This document shows, piece after piece, positions 54,250-63,436 of a stretch of DNA of 64,000 bases. The stretch is from positions 434,001 to 498,000 of the forward strand of contig CAWEGV010000012.1 of NCBI GenBank assembly GCA_963808615.1. Direction: 5' to 3'. The position numbers and the translations under genes were made by a program. The notes beneath the pieces are model-generated. The model saw only the letters and a program-made list of their open reading frames with translations. It did not search any database and had not been told where the DNA came from. The DNA is from Palsa-504 sp963808615 (GTDB taxonomy: Bacteria; Actinomycetota; Actinomycetes; Streptosporangiales; Streptosporangiaceae). The number at the start of each line of letters is the position of its first letter. Within the stretch, counting starts at the first letter, position 1.

Positions 54250-55185
54250 GGACCTGCAGGGATGCTCAGAAAGTCGGGCGTCGACACCGCTATCGAGCAC
54301 ATGCTCTTGCGGAGAATTCAGCGGTTCCAGGTGAGCCCACAGATGCCAGCCCATTAGAGCGGCGCCGGGCAGCCGGTGCACTGGCAGGGGCGGGGCGTGC
54401 ATGAACCGCTTGTAGGTGCGGGTGACCCGGAAGGACGGAAAGTCGCGCTCGATGCGCCGGCGGTCATACACCAGGGCGTACGGGTTGGCGGGCCCGTCGG
54501 TGTTGCGGTGGACGAACTCGTCCAGGCGCAGGTAACGGGCCAGTCCTTTGTCCCTGGCGGTGGCGAGATGGGCGGCCAGCATCCCCCCGGCGGGATCGGC
54601 GCTCAGGATCCCGGCCCGGGCCAGCGGGTAAGCCGCGACCAGGGTGGCGCGGCGTATCAGGGCGATGGACACTAGGTAGTTGAGCGACCAGCGGGCGTAC
54701 ATCATGATGACCAGCTCGCCGCCCGGGCGCAGGACCCGGTGGATCTCGCTTTGCGCCTGCTTGATCTCGGGCACATGATGCAGGACGCCGTGGCTGAACA
54801 CCATGTCGAAGCTGTCGTCGGCGAACGGCAGGTCGAGCACGCTGCCCTGCCGTAGCTCGTCGTAGGGAAGCTCGCGCAGCGTCAGCCGGGTCCGGACCCT
54901 TTCCACGGCCTCCGCGGTCAGGTCGACGCCGGACCAGCGCGCGCCCTGGCGGATCAAGCGCTCGGACTCAGCGCCTTCGCCCAATCCGATCTCGAGCACC
55001 TTCTTGCCGGTTACGTTCAAGGCCGCGAGGCAGGCCGGCAGGTGGCGCTCGTTCCGGTAGCGGAACTGATCGTAGTCGGTGAAAAACCTCTCGTAATCGC
55101 CGTGGAAGCGGCCGCGAAGCCCGCCGACTTGCGTGTCCCCGCAAGGATGCCCCTGCCAGAATTCCCTGATCGCCTGCTCGTCCAT
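54244..55185 (-). CDS. Class I SAM-dependent methyltransferase
   Basis: The 313-residue protein has the SAM motif VLEIGLGEGAESERL (~84-98), acidic VDL after beta-2, and SFDMVFSHGVLHHVPEIKQA. The last ~130 residues are a variable cap (LARYLRLDEFVHRNTDG). The UbiE/Methyltransf_11-like domain suggests a small-molecule or sugar substrate; in a polysaccharide locus, sugar methylation is plausible. Its 3' end overlaps the GH12 relic by 6 nt. It lies downstream of the O-antigen-ligase relic on the same strand. Confidence 0.8.
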   Translation of the reverse strand: MDEQAIREFWQGHPCGDTQVGGLRGRFHGDYERFFTDYDQFRYRNERHLPACLAALNVTGKKVLEIGLGEGAESERLIRQGARWSGVDLTAEAVERVRTRLTLRELPYDELRQGSVLDLPFADDSFDMVFSHGVLHHVPEIKQAQSEIHRVLRPGGELVIMMYARWSLNYLVSIALIRRATLVAAYPLARAGILSADPAGGMLAAHLATARDKGLARYLRLDEFVHRNTDGPANPYALVYDRRRIERDFPSFRVTRTYKRFMHAPPLPVHRLPGAALMGWHLWAHLEPLNSPQEHVLDSGVDARLSEHPCRSL

Positions 55186-55232
55186 AAGGATTTACACCAA
55201 CTCCCATCACCAAGGTCGCCGATTGCGGGCGG

Positions 55233-56005
55233 TTAGAGTGCCAGGGCACGCCGCACTCCGCGCGGTTGGAAATAGGCCATCACGAGCATGAATACCGGGA
55301 TCATCGCGCAGACGACCACTCCGTACAGTCCTTCTTGCTCGTAGGAGGACAACCAGTTACTGTCGATGGAGAAGCCACCGAAGCTAGCGTTCGACAGGCC
55401 GAATCCGAAGATCTCCTGGAACTTGTCACGGGGAAAGCCAGGAGGGGACCCAGACCTCGGGTGCGGCCGGTGAGGTTGTCCAAAGCCCTGCGAGGTTTGA
55501 CCCCGCGCCAGCCACGTCGTGATGGCAGCCGAGAACGTCACGACCGCGACTGCGCCGATCGCGCCTGCGGTGGCGAAGAGCTTGCGGACCCGGGGCATAG
55601 CCACGATCAAGCTCAGCCCGGCTACCAGAGGGCTCGCGATAAAGGCAACGAGCGCGGTCCTGGCGTGCGTGAGAATCAGATGAGGCTGCAGCGCTGGCAG
55701 GATCGTCCCCACGACCAGCAGGGTCACCAGGCAGAGGAACACATTGGGGCGCACCGCGGCCTTGCGGTTGATCGTCAGGATCACCAGCAGCGCTGCAGGC
55801 AGCGTCGCTTGCGCTATGGCCTTGCCCACGATCCCTGGGATCGGCAGGAAGGACGCACCCGGGTAGAAGGTGAGCGTGTTGAAGAACAACAGGCCCCAAG
55901 CAATTCCGACCCTGACGCGCACCAAGCTCTCGAGGCGCTCAGCCGCCTGATGAGTCAGCAAGGCGACGCCGCGCACGGGACGGAAGCAACCCCGGGGTTA
56001 GTCAT
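55233..56005 (-). pseudogene. O-antigen ligase/polymerase relic with internal deletion and frame changes
   Basis: The reverse frame from 55976 begins RGVALLTHQAAERLESLVRV and contains ~5 membrane spans ending YGVVVCAMIPVFMLVMAYFQ. An ATG (56005-56003, MTNPGVASVP) would open in a different frame. Near 55.45-55.5 kb the ORF reads GFGQPHRPHPRSGSPPGFPR, whereas another frame gives LTGRTRGLGPLLAFP, so two compensating indels lie there. The segment LILTHARTALVA, normally late in WaaL/Wzy proteins, follows only ~105 residues after the start, so a large central part is missing. The protein ends with an O-antigen-ligase-like DSNWLSSYEQEGL. Not expected to be functional. Confidence 0.65.
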
Positions 56006-56161
56006 GAACCGCTACTCATCTCGACACCGGTCGGCAGCGCCCGTTCCCGCAACTCGTCGATGTCAAACGCCGCGTCAATTAGAACGCCTCAGACCACCAT
56101 GGGCGAATAGGGCGCCCGCGATAAAACGCCAGCGCGGATGCCGCAGCCTGAGCACCCTCAT
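56002..56161 (-). pseudogene. Relic of a small membrane-linked gene upstream of the ligase relic
   Basis: On the reverse strand ATG 56161 reads MRVLRLRHPRWRFIAGALFA and soon stops; in another frame a coding-like end reads AFDIDELRERALPTGVEMSS and stops at 56004-56002, overlapping the ligase ATG (TCATGA). A start and an end with the centre missing fit a chain-length-determinant-like gene reduced by deletion, but the family is only inferred. Confidence 0.35.
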
Positions 56162-56603
56162 CGCTTACCCCTCAGGACTCGGAGCCGAAACTGTTTGCGT
56201 GCACGACCACCTGAGTACAGGATCCGCGACAGACCGGTCCTGATACATTCACCATTCGCCGAGCAGGGCTGGCCACGGTGAACGCAACGGCGTTGGGCAA
56301 TCGAGGCGATGCGGACGCCCTTGCGGCACCGCGTCACGCACAACGGCGCCGACAGTTGGACCTGGACCCAGGTGCTGCCTTCCTGTGCGAGCTCAGACGT
56401 GATGATCACCGAGAGCTTAACCTCAATCGTTCAGGGTTCCCGAGGTCCGGTTACTGATTGTGCCGCTGCCCGGTTTCGGGTGTGATGTCTGTCTGGCTGC
56501 GAGGGGTGGCCGTGCGGTCGTGCCCGGGGCGCCCGGGTGCGCGCCGGCTCCGACCGCGCCGGGGCTGGTCCTCCTCTCGTGCAGCTGGGGCGGTTTGTGC
56601 TGG
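56162..56603. other. 442-bp region between the relics and the transposase gene
   Basis: No gene is seen. It should contain the left end of the insertion element, but I cannot find matching inverted repeats. The base composition changes at about 56460, which might mark the IS boundary. Confidence 0.4.
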
Positions 56604-57851
56604 TCAGGTGGGTGCCGGCAGGGCGCATAGCCGCTGCCAGCTGGTGAGGAACGCGTCTTTCCAGGGCCAGCCGGGGCTGATCTTGAGGATCCGCTGCCGG
56701 GCGTGATGCGCGAGTCGGGCGGGGATGTGCCAGACCCGGACGGCGTGCTCGCGGTGGACCACGTCGATGTACTGCGGGTGGTGGCTGCCCGGCACGCCGC
56801 CGATGCCGGAATCAGGGATGTTCGTGCAGATGATGGAGTACCGCCACCCGGTCTTCTTTTCATAAGCGGTGAGGTTCCGCATCTGGCGGCGGGACGGCTT
56901 CACCCGCCGGGCGATCCACCGCAGCCCGCCCGGCCAGTTCCCGGCCCGGCTCATCAGGTGGGTGATCTCCGCGACGTGCTTGTCCTCCTCGATGCCGTCG
57001 TCCTGGGCGATGCCGGGCTTCCAGGCGTCCGCCGGCAGCATCGCGACGGCATCCTCATCGGCTGCTGTGATCATCCACCCGCAGGAAAAGAGCACTGCCC
57101 GCCGCGGAGAGGACATGCCCAGCAGGTGCTTGACCAGCTCGTGGCTGGCTCCGGCCCCGTCCACGCGGACCAGGATCTTGCGCCGGAACCGGGCGGGCAC
57201 CTGCCGGATCGCGGCGGCCAGCACGTCGCGGTGATCGGTGAACGTGTTCGACCCGGCGTTCCCCGGGCGCAGCAGCATGGCCAGGCACTCGCGCGTATTC
57301 GAACACCACGCCGCCAGCGGGTGGAAGCCGTAGCCTTTCTTCCAGGTGGGAGCCGCCCCCTCCTTGCCGCTGTACGCGGTGATCAGCGTGGCGTCCATGT
57401 CGATCACCACCCAGCCCGCCAGCGCCTTGCCGGCGATGACCAGCCACGGGAACCCCGCGGCCGTGCCATCGATCAGCGTCCACACGTGCGCGCGGGCCTT
57501 CGCGCGGGCGCGGGCGATCCGGTCCAGCATCGCCGTGCCGCCGGCCAGGTCCAGCGCGCGGCGCACCGTCGGCCCGTTCGGCGCCGTCCCCAGCACCGGA
57601 GCCAGGTGGGCCAGCACCGCGATATCGCTCATGCTGGTGGCCCCCAGCGCGATCGCCGCCGCCATCGAGACCAGCACGATCCCCCGGTCGAACAGGGGCG
57701 AGGTGCCCTTCTCCCGCAGCGCAGCACCCAGCCACGCGGTCAGCCCCGCCTGGTCAGCGGCCTTGCGCAGCAGGACCGCGCCCGCATGCCTGACAAGGCC
57801 CGTCCCGTCACCGGTGACCTTCAGGGCATGGTCCCACGGCATATGCTTCAT
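56604..57851 (-). CDS. IS1380-family transposase
   Basis: The DDE transposase has 415 residues from ATG 57851 (MKHMPWDHALKVTGDGTGLV). Typical IS1380 features are LIDGTAAGFPWLVIAGK, VVIDMDATLITAYSGKEGAA (catalytic Asp), RKILVRVDGAGASHELVKHL (second Asp) and a C-terminal ...DAFLTSWQRLCALPAPT. Complete and apparently intact. Terminal inverted repeats are not resolved. An 11-bp inverted repeat lies just upstream (57853-57928). It separates the decayed part of the locus from the intact exopolysaccharide genes. Confidence 0.9.
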   Translation of the reverse strand: MKHMPWDHALKVTGDGTGLVRHAGAVLLRKAADQAGLTAWLGAALREKGTSPLFDRGIVLVSMAAAIALGATSMSDIAVLAHLAPVLGTAPNGPTVRRALDLAGGTAMLDRIARARAKARAHVWTLIDGTAAGFPWLVIAGKALAGWVVIDMDATLITAYSGKEGAAPTWKKGYGFHPLAAWCSNTRECLAMLLRPGNAGSNTFTDHRDVLAAAIRQVPARFRRKILVRVDGAGASHELVKHLLGMSSPRRAVLFSCGWMITAADEDAVAMLPADAWKPGIAQDDGIEEDKHVAEITHLMSRAGNWPGGLRWIARRVKPSRRQMRNLTAYEKKTGWRYSIICTNIPDSGIGGVPGSHHPQYIDVVHREHAVRVWHIPARLAHHARQRILKISPGWPWKDAFLTSWQRLCALPAPT

Positions 57852-57852
57852 G

Positions 57853-57928
57853 GCGAAGAGCGCTCCCGTTCCAGGAGTTACACAGGTGTGGTTACCGCGT
57901 AATCTCCCAGAACCAGGGCGCTCTTCGC
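57853..57928 (-). repeat. Inverted repeat upstream of the transposase
   Basis: GCGAAGAGCGC (57853-57863) and GCGCTCTTCGC (57918-57928) are exact inverted copies 54 nt apart, straddling the transposase leader. It could form an attenuator that limits transposition. Confidence 0.5.
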
Positions 57929-58331
57929 TGTTGACCCCGTCATCTCGCTCACGCGGCACCCAGCCGCGCGGAATGCCCTCGCACCCATAAGGTGCACCGC
58001 CACAGCCCCAGCCACCGGGCCAGAAACCGCGAAATACCAGCACACGGCCATGCCGGAACCGGCACGACCCCTAATTAACCGCTCATGCTGGATGCCGGAG
58101 GTTAAGAGGGTTCGCGGACGATCACTGCTCGAAAGGCGGCCGTTCGCCCCGCTTCAACGCCATACACCGTACGGAGGCAGGGGCGAGCGGTCTGATGTAC
58201 CCGATCTGGCAAACGGTGTCAACAGCCACTCTATATGTATCAAATCGTGCTCTCCGATGATCCTGATGAGCGTCGTGTCGACCAAGACGAACGCTGGTGA
58301 TCCGACCCGCAGGAACGGCGAGGGGGAACAC

Positions 58332-59948
58332 GTGGCTTCAACAGATACGGCATCCCCGGGTCCGAAGGACGGCAGCCCGCGGCGACTCGACGGGACGCCG
58401 ACCATGGCTTCGCTCAGCCCGCGCGAGGCACCGACCATCGCCGACCAGAGTCCGGCCCTCGGTGCCCGGAAAACTCGATCCGAAGGATCCCTCCGGCACC
58501 AGCTCTTCCTCGGTGATCTCGCCGCAATCTCGCTGGCCTGGGGGCTTCTGCTGCTCTTCCAGAGTCAGCTGCGCCCGGACCAGTCGGTAGCCGTGTTGCT
58601 AGCGGCCGCCGTCTCGACGCTCGTGGTGATTAAATGGACCGGCCTGTACCGGTCCTGGGTGTGCTCTGAGTTCTCCCGCCAGGCCGCCCGGATCATCGCG
58701 GCGACGGCCATAGGCGGGTTCGTGCTCGCGGCCGGCGGCTGGCTGGCCGGCTCTGTCTCGGCCGCACCTGCCGCACCCGCCGTAGAGGGAGCGGCAGGCG
58801 CCGCCGTATTGATGATCGTGTTGCGTTGGCGCTTTAGGAGGTGGCTGAAGAGCAAGCGGGCGGATGGGCACTTCCTGCAAACCGTCGTGCTAGTAGGTGC
58901 CAATGAGGACGCCGCGGCCATGTGGCAGATGCTCTCCGACGAGCCGGAGCTCGGTTACCGAGTCGGAGGCGTCGTAGGCAAGCAGGCCCAGGTGGCACCC
59001 TGGCAGGGCATTCCGCACCGGTCGGAGCTGGCCGACCTTTCGCAGCTCGCCGACGAGGTCGGTGCCGAAGGCGTGATCCTCGTCGGCAGCGCGGTGACCG
59101 CGGCTGAGAGCGCCGCCGCGGTACGGGGTAGCCTGGCCTGCGGGCTGCATGTCCAGTTCTGGCCCGGGCTGGCCGGAGTGCTCAGCAGCCGGATCCGCAC
59201 CGCTCCGGTGTCCGGTCTGCCGATGCTCTACGTCGAGGCGCACCGGCCGCCGGCCTGGCACCATACGGCGAAGCGATTCATTGACATCATGACCGCTGCC
59301 GTCCTGCTTCCGCTATTCGCGCCGGTGATGCTGCTGACCGCGATCGCCATCCGCCTGCAAGACGGCGGCCCGGTCCTTTACCGGCACCGGGTGATCGGCA
59401 GGTACGGGGTTGAGACCGACGTGCTCAAGTTCCGCACGATGGTGCCGAACGCCGCCCAGATGCTCGATCACATCGTGGAGATGAACGAAAGGGAGGGCGG
59501 TCCCCTCTTCAAGGTGACCAATGACCCGCGGGTGACCCGGATCGGCCGCCTGCTGCGAGACACGAGCATCGACGAGCTCCCTCAGCTCTGGGATGTGCTG
59601 ACCGGCCGGATGAGCCTGGTAGGACCGCGATTCGCCATGCCCAAGGAAGCCGCCCAGTTCGACGAAGAGCTGCAGAGGCGGACCTGCATGCGACCAGGGA
59701 TGACCGGCCTGTGGCAAACCGAAGCCCGGGACAACCCGTCCTTCAGCGCGTACCGGCGGCTCGACCTGCTCTACGTCGACAACTGGTCGCTTGGTCTGGA
59801 CCTGTCCATACTCGCGAACACGGGCCACGCCGTGACCGCCCGAGCGGTGAGGGCCCTGCTCCCGCGGGGCGATCATCGCAGGGAAAGGCTTGCTTCCGGG
59901 ACGCCCAAGCCTTCGCTCGCCGAAGCACCGGGAGCTGATCGTCGATGA
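58332..59948 (+). CDS. Polyprenyl-phosphate sugar-1-phosphate transferase (exopolysaccharide initiation)
   Basis: It moves a sugar phosphate from a nucleotide sugar to undecaprenyl phosphate, starting repeat-unit synthesis. The 538-residue WbaP/WcaJ-type protein has four N-terminal spans, a CoA-binding-like domain (VVLVGANEDAAAMWQML, ~180), a fifth span (AAVLLPLFAPVMLLTAIAI) and the C-terminal catalytic domain with GPVLYRHRVIGRYG, DELPQLWDVLTGRMSLVGPR and LLYVDNWSLGLDL. GTG 58332 follows an AGGGGGAAC RBS; the frame is open back to 58050, but that part looks non-coding. Overlaps the next gene by 4 nt. Confidence 0.88.
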   Translation: MASTDTASPGPKDGSPRRLDGTPTMASLSPREAPTIADQSPALGARKTRSEGSLRHQLFLGDLAAISLAWGLLLLFQSQLRPDQSVAVLLAAAVSTLVVIKWTGLYRSWVCSEFSRQAARIIAATAIGGFVLAAGGWLAGSVSAAPAAPAVEGAAGAAVLMIVLRWRFRRWLKSKRADGHFLQTVVLVGANEDAAAMWQMLSDEPELGYRVGGVVGKQAQVAPWQGIPHRSELADLSQLADEVGAEGVILVGSAVTAAESAAAVRGSLACGLHVQFWPGLAGVLSSRIRTAPVSGLPMLYVEAHRPPAWHHTAKRFIDIMTAAVLLPLFAPVMLLTAIAIRLQDGGPVLYRHRVIGRYGVETDVLKFRTMVPNAAQMLDHIVEMNEREGGPLFKVTNDPRVTRIGRLLRDTSIDELPQLWDVLTGRMSLVGPRFAMPKEAAQFDEELQRRTCMRPGMTGLWQTEARDNPSFSAYRRLDLLYVDNWSLGLDLSILANTGHAVTARAVRALLPRGDHRRERLASGTPKPSLAEAPGADRR

Positions 59949-61195
59949 AGGCAAAGACGAACGGGAACGGTTCCGCTCGCATCCTGATCATCGTCCAGAA
60001 CCTGCCGGTGCCGTTCGACCGGCGAGTCTGGCTGGAGTGCCGCACCCTGACCCGGGCCGGTTACCAGGTGGCGGTGGTCTGCCCCAAGGGTCCGGGAGAC
60101 CCTTCCTACCAGGTCATCGACGGAGTACAGATCTACAAGTACCGGCCGTATAGCCCGGGGGCCGGCGCCGCTTCGTTCTTCGCCGAATACGCCTACTCGT
60201 TCGCCGCCACCCTGCTGCTGTCGGTCAAGGCCGCCCGGGGCAGTCGCTTCGGCGCAGTCCAGAGCTGCAACCCTCCTGACATCTTCTGGCCTATAGGTGT
60301 CCTCTTCAAGCTCTGGCATGGCTCTCGGTTCGTGTTCGATCACCATGACCTCTGCCCGGAGACGTTCGAGGTGCGTTTCCCTGGAGGCTCCCGGGTGCTG
60401 TACGGAGGCCTCCGCTTCCTCGAGCGCTGTACGACTCGGTTCGCCGACCACGTGGTATCCACCAATGAGTCGTTCCGGAGACTGGTGGTGGACCGTGACG
60501 GCGTCAAACCCGATCGGGTGACGGTGGTACGAACGGGACCCGACCCTGACAAGCTCAGGGCCGCCGAGGCCGTTCCTTCGATGCGGCGAGGACGGGCGCA
60601 TCTTGCCGCCTACATCGGCGTGATGGGCCCTCAGGACGGGGTCGACCTCGTCATCAAGATGGCGGACTTCGTGGTCAACTCGCTGAGGCGCACAGACATC
60701 GCGTTCACCTTGATCGGATCGGGCGACTGCTTCGACGAGCTGGTTGCGTTGCGCGACCGGCTCGAGCTGGGGGATTTCGTCGAGTTCACCGGGCGAGTGC
60801 CGGACGAGGCCGTACGGGACATCCTTTCGACAGCGGACATCGGCTTGTCGCCGGACCCCAAGAACCCCCTCAACGAGGTGTCGACCATGAACAAGACCAT
60901 GGAGTACATGGCTTTCGGACTCCCGGTCCTCGCCTTCGACCTTCGCGAGACGCGTACCTCGGCAGAGGAGGCAGGTGTCTACGCCACCCGTAACGACATC
61001 GAGGAGATGGCCCGCCTGCTCATCGAGCTGATCGACGACGAGCCTCGGCGGCGAAGCATGGGTTCCGCGGGCCGGCGCAGGATCGAGCAGAAGCTGGCGT
61101 GGAGCCATCAAGAGCCGCATTACCTGTCCGTCTACGACCGTCTGCTTGGACGCGAGCCCGACACCGAGCGTGTGGCCGCCAGCCATGCGAATTGA
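59945..61195 (+). CDS. Glycosyltransferase family 4 protein
   Basis: A 416-residue GT-B glycosyltransferase. N-terminal domain: ILIIVQNLPVPFDRRVWLEC; C-terminal donor-binding domain: AYIGVMGPQDGVDLVIKMAD and KTMEYMAFGLPVLAFDLRET. It presumably adds a sugar to the lipid-linked repeat unit. ATG 59945 overlaps the sugar transferase stop; the heparinase-like gene overlaps its end. Confidence 0.88.
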   Translation: MKAKTNGNGSARILIIVQNLPVPFDRRVWLECRTLTRAGYQVAVVCPKGPGDPSYQVIDGVQIYKYRPYSPGAGAASFFAEYAYSFAATLLLSVKAARGSRFGAVQSCNPPDIFWPIGVLFKLWHGSRFVFDHHDLCPETFEVRFPGGSRVLYGGLRFLERCTTRFADHVVSTNESFRRLVVDRDGVKPDRVTVVRTGPDPDKLRAAEAVPSMRRGRAHLAAYIGVMGPQDGVDLVIKMADFVVNSLRRTDIAFTLIGSGDCFDELVALRDRLELGDFVEFTGRVPDEAVRDILSTADIGLSPDPKNPLNEVSTMNKTMEYMAFGLPVLAFDLRETRTSAEEAGVYATRNDIEEMARLLIELIDDEPRRRSMGSAGRRRIEQKLAWSHQEPHYLSVYDRLLGREPDTERVAASHAN

Positions 61196-63332
61196 GGCAG
61201 TCGGCCGGTCGCGGGAATCCCCCGAAGAAGCAGCGCCACCGAGCTCAGCAAGGGAGCCGGCCGGACATCCTGGGGTGTCATCACCGCACTGGCGGCGACG
61301 GTCGGGTAGCAGGGCGCGCGTCGCGTGGTACGTACGTCGCCTGCAGTGCATGTCACCGCAGGAGGTCTTGTGGCGGTTCTCCGATATCGTCCGGCACAGA
61401 GCCTGGCGGCTGAAGCAGGTTCCTCTAGCGACGGCGCCGCGGTATCCGACCCGCTTTACGCGGGATGGGTACCGGGTTAAGCCGAAGCTGGCAAAGGCCC
61501 CTCGCTTCGACGCGGCCCTTCCTGCCGGAGCTCTGGACGCCGTCCCAGCAGACGATGTACGACGGCTTCTCCGCACCGCCGACGAGATCCTGGTCGGCCG
61601 GTGGGACGTGCTGGGAGTCACCCGGCAGGACATGGTGGCTCCTGATTGGTTCCTCGATCCGCTGAGTGGCCGACGAGCGCCCCAGGCCGAGTACTGCTTC
61701 AGCATCAATCATCGCAACGAGACGGTCACAGGCAACGCGAAACAGGTGTGGGAACTGTCGCGCCACCATCACCTGACCCTCCTGGCCAGCGCGTATGCGT
61801 TGACGGGCGACCGCCGCTACGCCGAGCGAGCCGGATCTCACCTCCAGTCGTGGTGGCAGGAAAACCCATTCCTGTCGGGGATTCACTGGACAAGCGGGAT
61901 CGAGCTCGGGATCCGGCTGATCTCATGGGTATGGACCCGCCGACTGCTCGACGGCTGGGATGAGGTCCAGGGCTTGTTCGATGAGAACGAGCTGGCCCAC
62001 AAGCAGATCTGGTGGCACCAGGCCTACCTGTCCGGGTTCCGTAGCCGCGGCTCGTCGGCCAACAACCATGTCGTCGCCGAGGCGGCCGGCCAGCTGGTTG
62101 CCGCGCTGGCGTTCCCTTGGTTCGAGGAGAGTACCGCCTGGGCTGACGAGTCAGCCAGCCTGCTCCAGCAAGAGCTCGCCAGCAATACATTCCCCAGCGG
62201 AGTGAACCGCGAGCTGGCCTTCGACTATCACGGCCTGGTCGCAGAGCTGGGCCTGATCGCGGCGGTCGAAGCCGACCACGCCGGGCGCCCTCTCCCGGAC
62301 GCGACCTGGCGGTCCCTGGGCCGCATGCTCGATGTAGCCGCCTCCTGCCTGGACTGCGGACTCCGGGCACCCCGTCAAGGCGACAGCGACGAGGGCCGGG
62401 CCCTCGTGATCGCTTCCCCCGAGAGCAACCGCTGGGAAGCACTCCTCGCACTCGGGCAGGCGCTCTTCGGCGCCCCCGAGTGGTGGCCACCAGCGCAACC
62501 CGGCATCGCCAGCACACTCCTGCCGGCGCTGGCTCGGCGCCGCCCGCTGCCTGATCGGCCGGCCAGGCGACCGTGGCACTTCGGCGACGCCGGGATCACT
62601 ATCTTCCGGTCCGAGCCGGCCGACGGGCCCGAGATCTGGTGTCGCTGCGACAGCGGACCCCACGGATTCCTCTCCATTGCGGCGCACGCCCACGCCGACG
62701 CTCTGTCCATCGAAGTCCGCCACCACGGGACCGATATCCTGGCCGACCCCGGCACGTACTGCTACGGCGGCGATCCACTGTTTCGCCACTATTTTCGATC
62801 CACGATCGGTCACAACACCCTCGAGCTGCTCGGCCAGGACCAGTCGACCTCCGGCGGCCCGACCATGTGGATACGCCACGCCGAGTCGCGGCTGATCAGT
62901 CTCAAGTCGTCGCCTGACGGGTACGAAAGGCGCTGGGTGGCAGAACACTATGGCTACCGGACGCTCAACCCCCCGGTGACGCACCGCCGCACGGTCGAAT
63001 TCCACGGAAAGCAGCGCCTCATCGAGATCACCGACGAAATCGACAGCGCCGGCCGTCCCCCTGTCCGGCTGGCATTTCACTTGGGCCCGGCGGTCAAGGC
63101 CAACTTGGACAACTGCGTCCTCACTCTGCGGTGGCAGGATCCGGATGGCGGCGAGGCGACGGCTACGATGACCCTGCCGTCGTCGCTTGGCTGGTCGCTG
63201 ATCCGAGGCACGAGCGACCCGGTTCTGGGCTGGTACTCCCCGGCGTTCGGGCAGAAGGTCCCGGCCGCCGACGTGATCGGCGTGGGATCCGCGACCACGG
63301 GCTCGCCGCTGCGGACGCGCCTCGCCTTCTGA
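61185..63332 (+). CDS. Heparinase II/III family protein (polysaccharide-lyase-like)
   Basis: The 715-residue protein has an alpha/alpha-toroid N-terminal part (~100-420; GSSANNHVVAEAAGQLVAAL, FDYHGLVAELGLIAAVE) and a beta-sandwich heparinase II/III domain with HAHADALSIEVRHHGTDILA and ADPGTYCYGGDPLFRHYFRS. Such proteins in exopolysaccharide clusters trim or modify uronic-acid polymers. No signal peptide is seen, so it may act in the cytosol or use another route. ATG 61185 overlaps the GT4 stop; 61146 (TTG) is a longer alternative. Confidence 0.82.
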   Translation: MRIEAVGRSRESPEEAAPPSSAREPAGHPGVSSPHWRRRSGSRARVAWYVRRLQCMSPQEVLWRFSDIVRHRAWRLKQVPLATAPRYPTRFTRDGYRVKPKLAKAPRFDAALPAGALDAVPADDVRRLLRTADEILVGRWDVLGVTRQDMVAPDWFLDPLSGRRAPQAEYCFSINHRNETVTGNAKQVWELSRHHHLTLLASAYALTGDRRYAERAGSHLQSWWQENPFLSGIHWTSGIELGIRLISWVWTRRLLDGWDEVQGLFDENELAHKQIWWHQAYLSGFRSRGSSANNHVVAEAAGQLVAALAFPWFEESTAWADESASLLQQELASNTFPSGVNRELAFDYHGLVAELGLIAAVEADHAGRPLPDATWRSLGRMLDVAASCLDCGLRAPRQGDSDEGRALVIASPESNRWEALLALGQALFGAPEWWPPAQPGIASTLLPALARRRPLPDRPARRPWHFGDAGITIFRSEPADGPEIWCRCDSGPHGFLSIAAHAHADALSIEVRHHGTDILADPGTYCYGGDPLFRHYFRSTIGHNTLELLGQDQSTSGGPTMWIRHAESRLISLKSSPDGYERRWVAEHYGYRTLNPPVTHRRTVEFHGKQRLIEITDEIDSAGRPPVRLAFHLGPAVKANLDNCVLTLRWQDPDGGEATATMTLPSSLGWSLIRGTSDPVLGWYSPAFGQKVPAADVIGVGSATTGSPLRTRLAF

Positions 63333-63436
63333 ATATCTCCATCCCGTCCCCATACTGCGAGGGTATTACTGCCCGGCGCAGGTTCTCTAGTAGAAAAGCG
63401 CACCACGCGCCAGTGATATGAGGTGACCCAGCCGGG

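Noticed and set aside
55266..56243. + strand 325-codon frame
   Set aside because: Antisense shadow of the O-antigen-ligase relic; composition is repetitive and Arg/Gln-rich.
56400..58080. Terminal inverted repeats of the IS1380 element
   Set aside because: Both flanks were compared by eye; only scattered short matches were found, so the element borders are not given.
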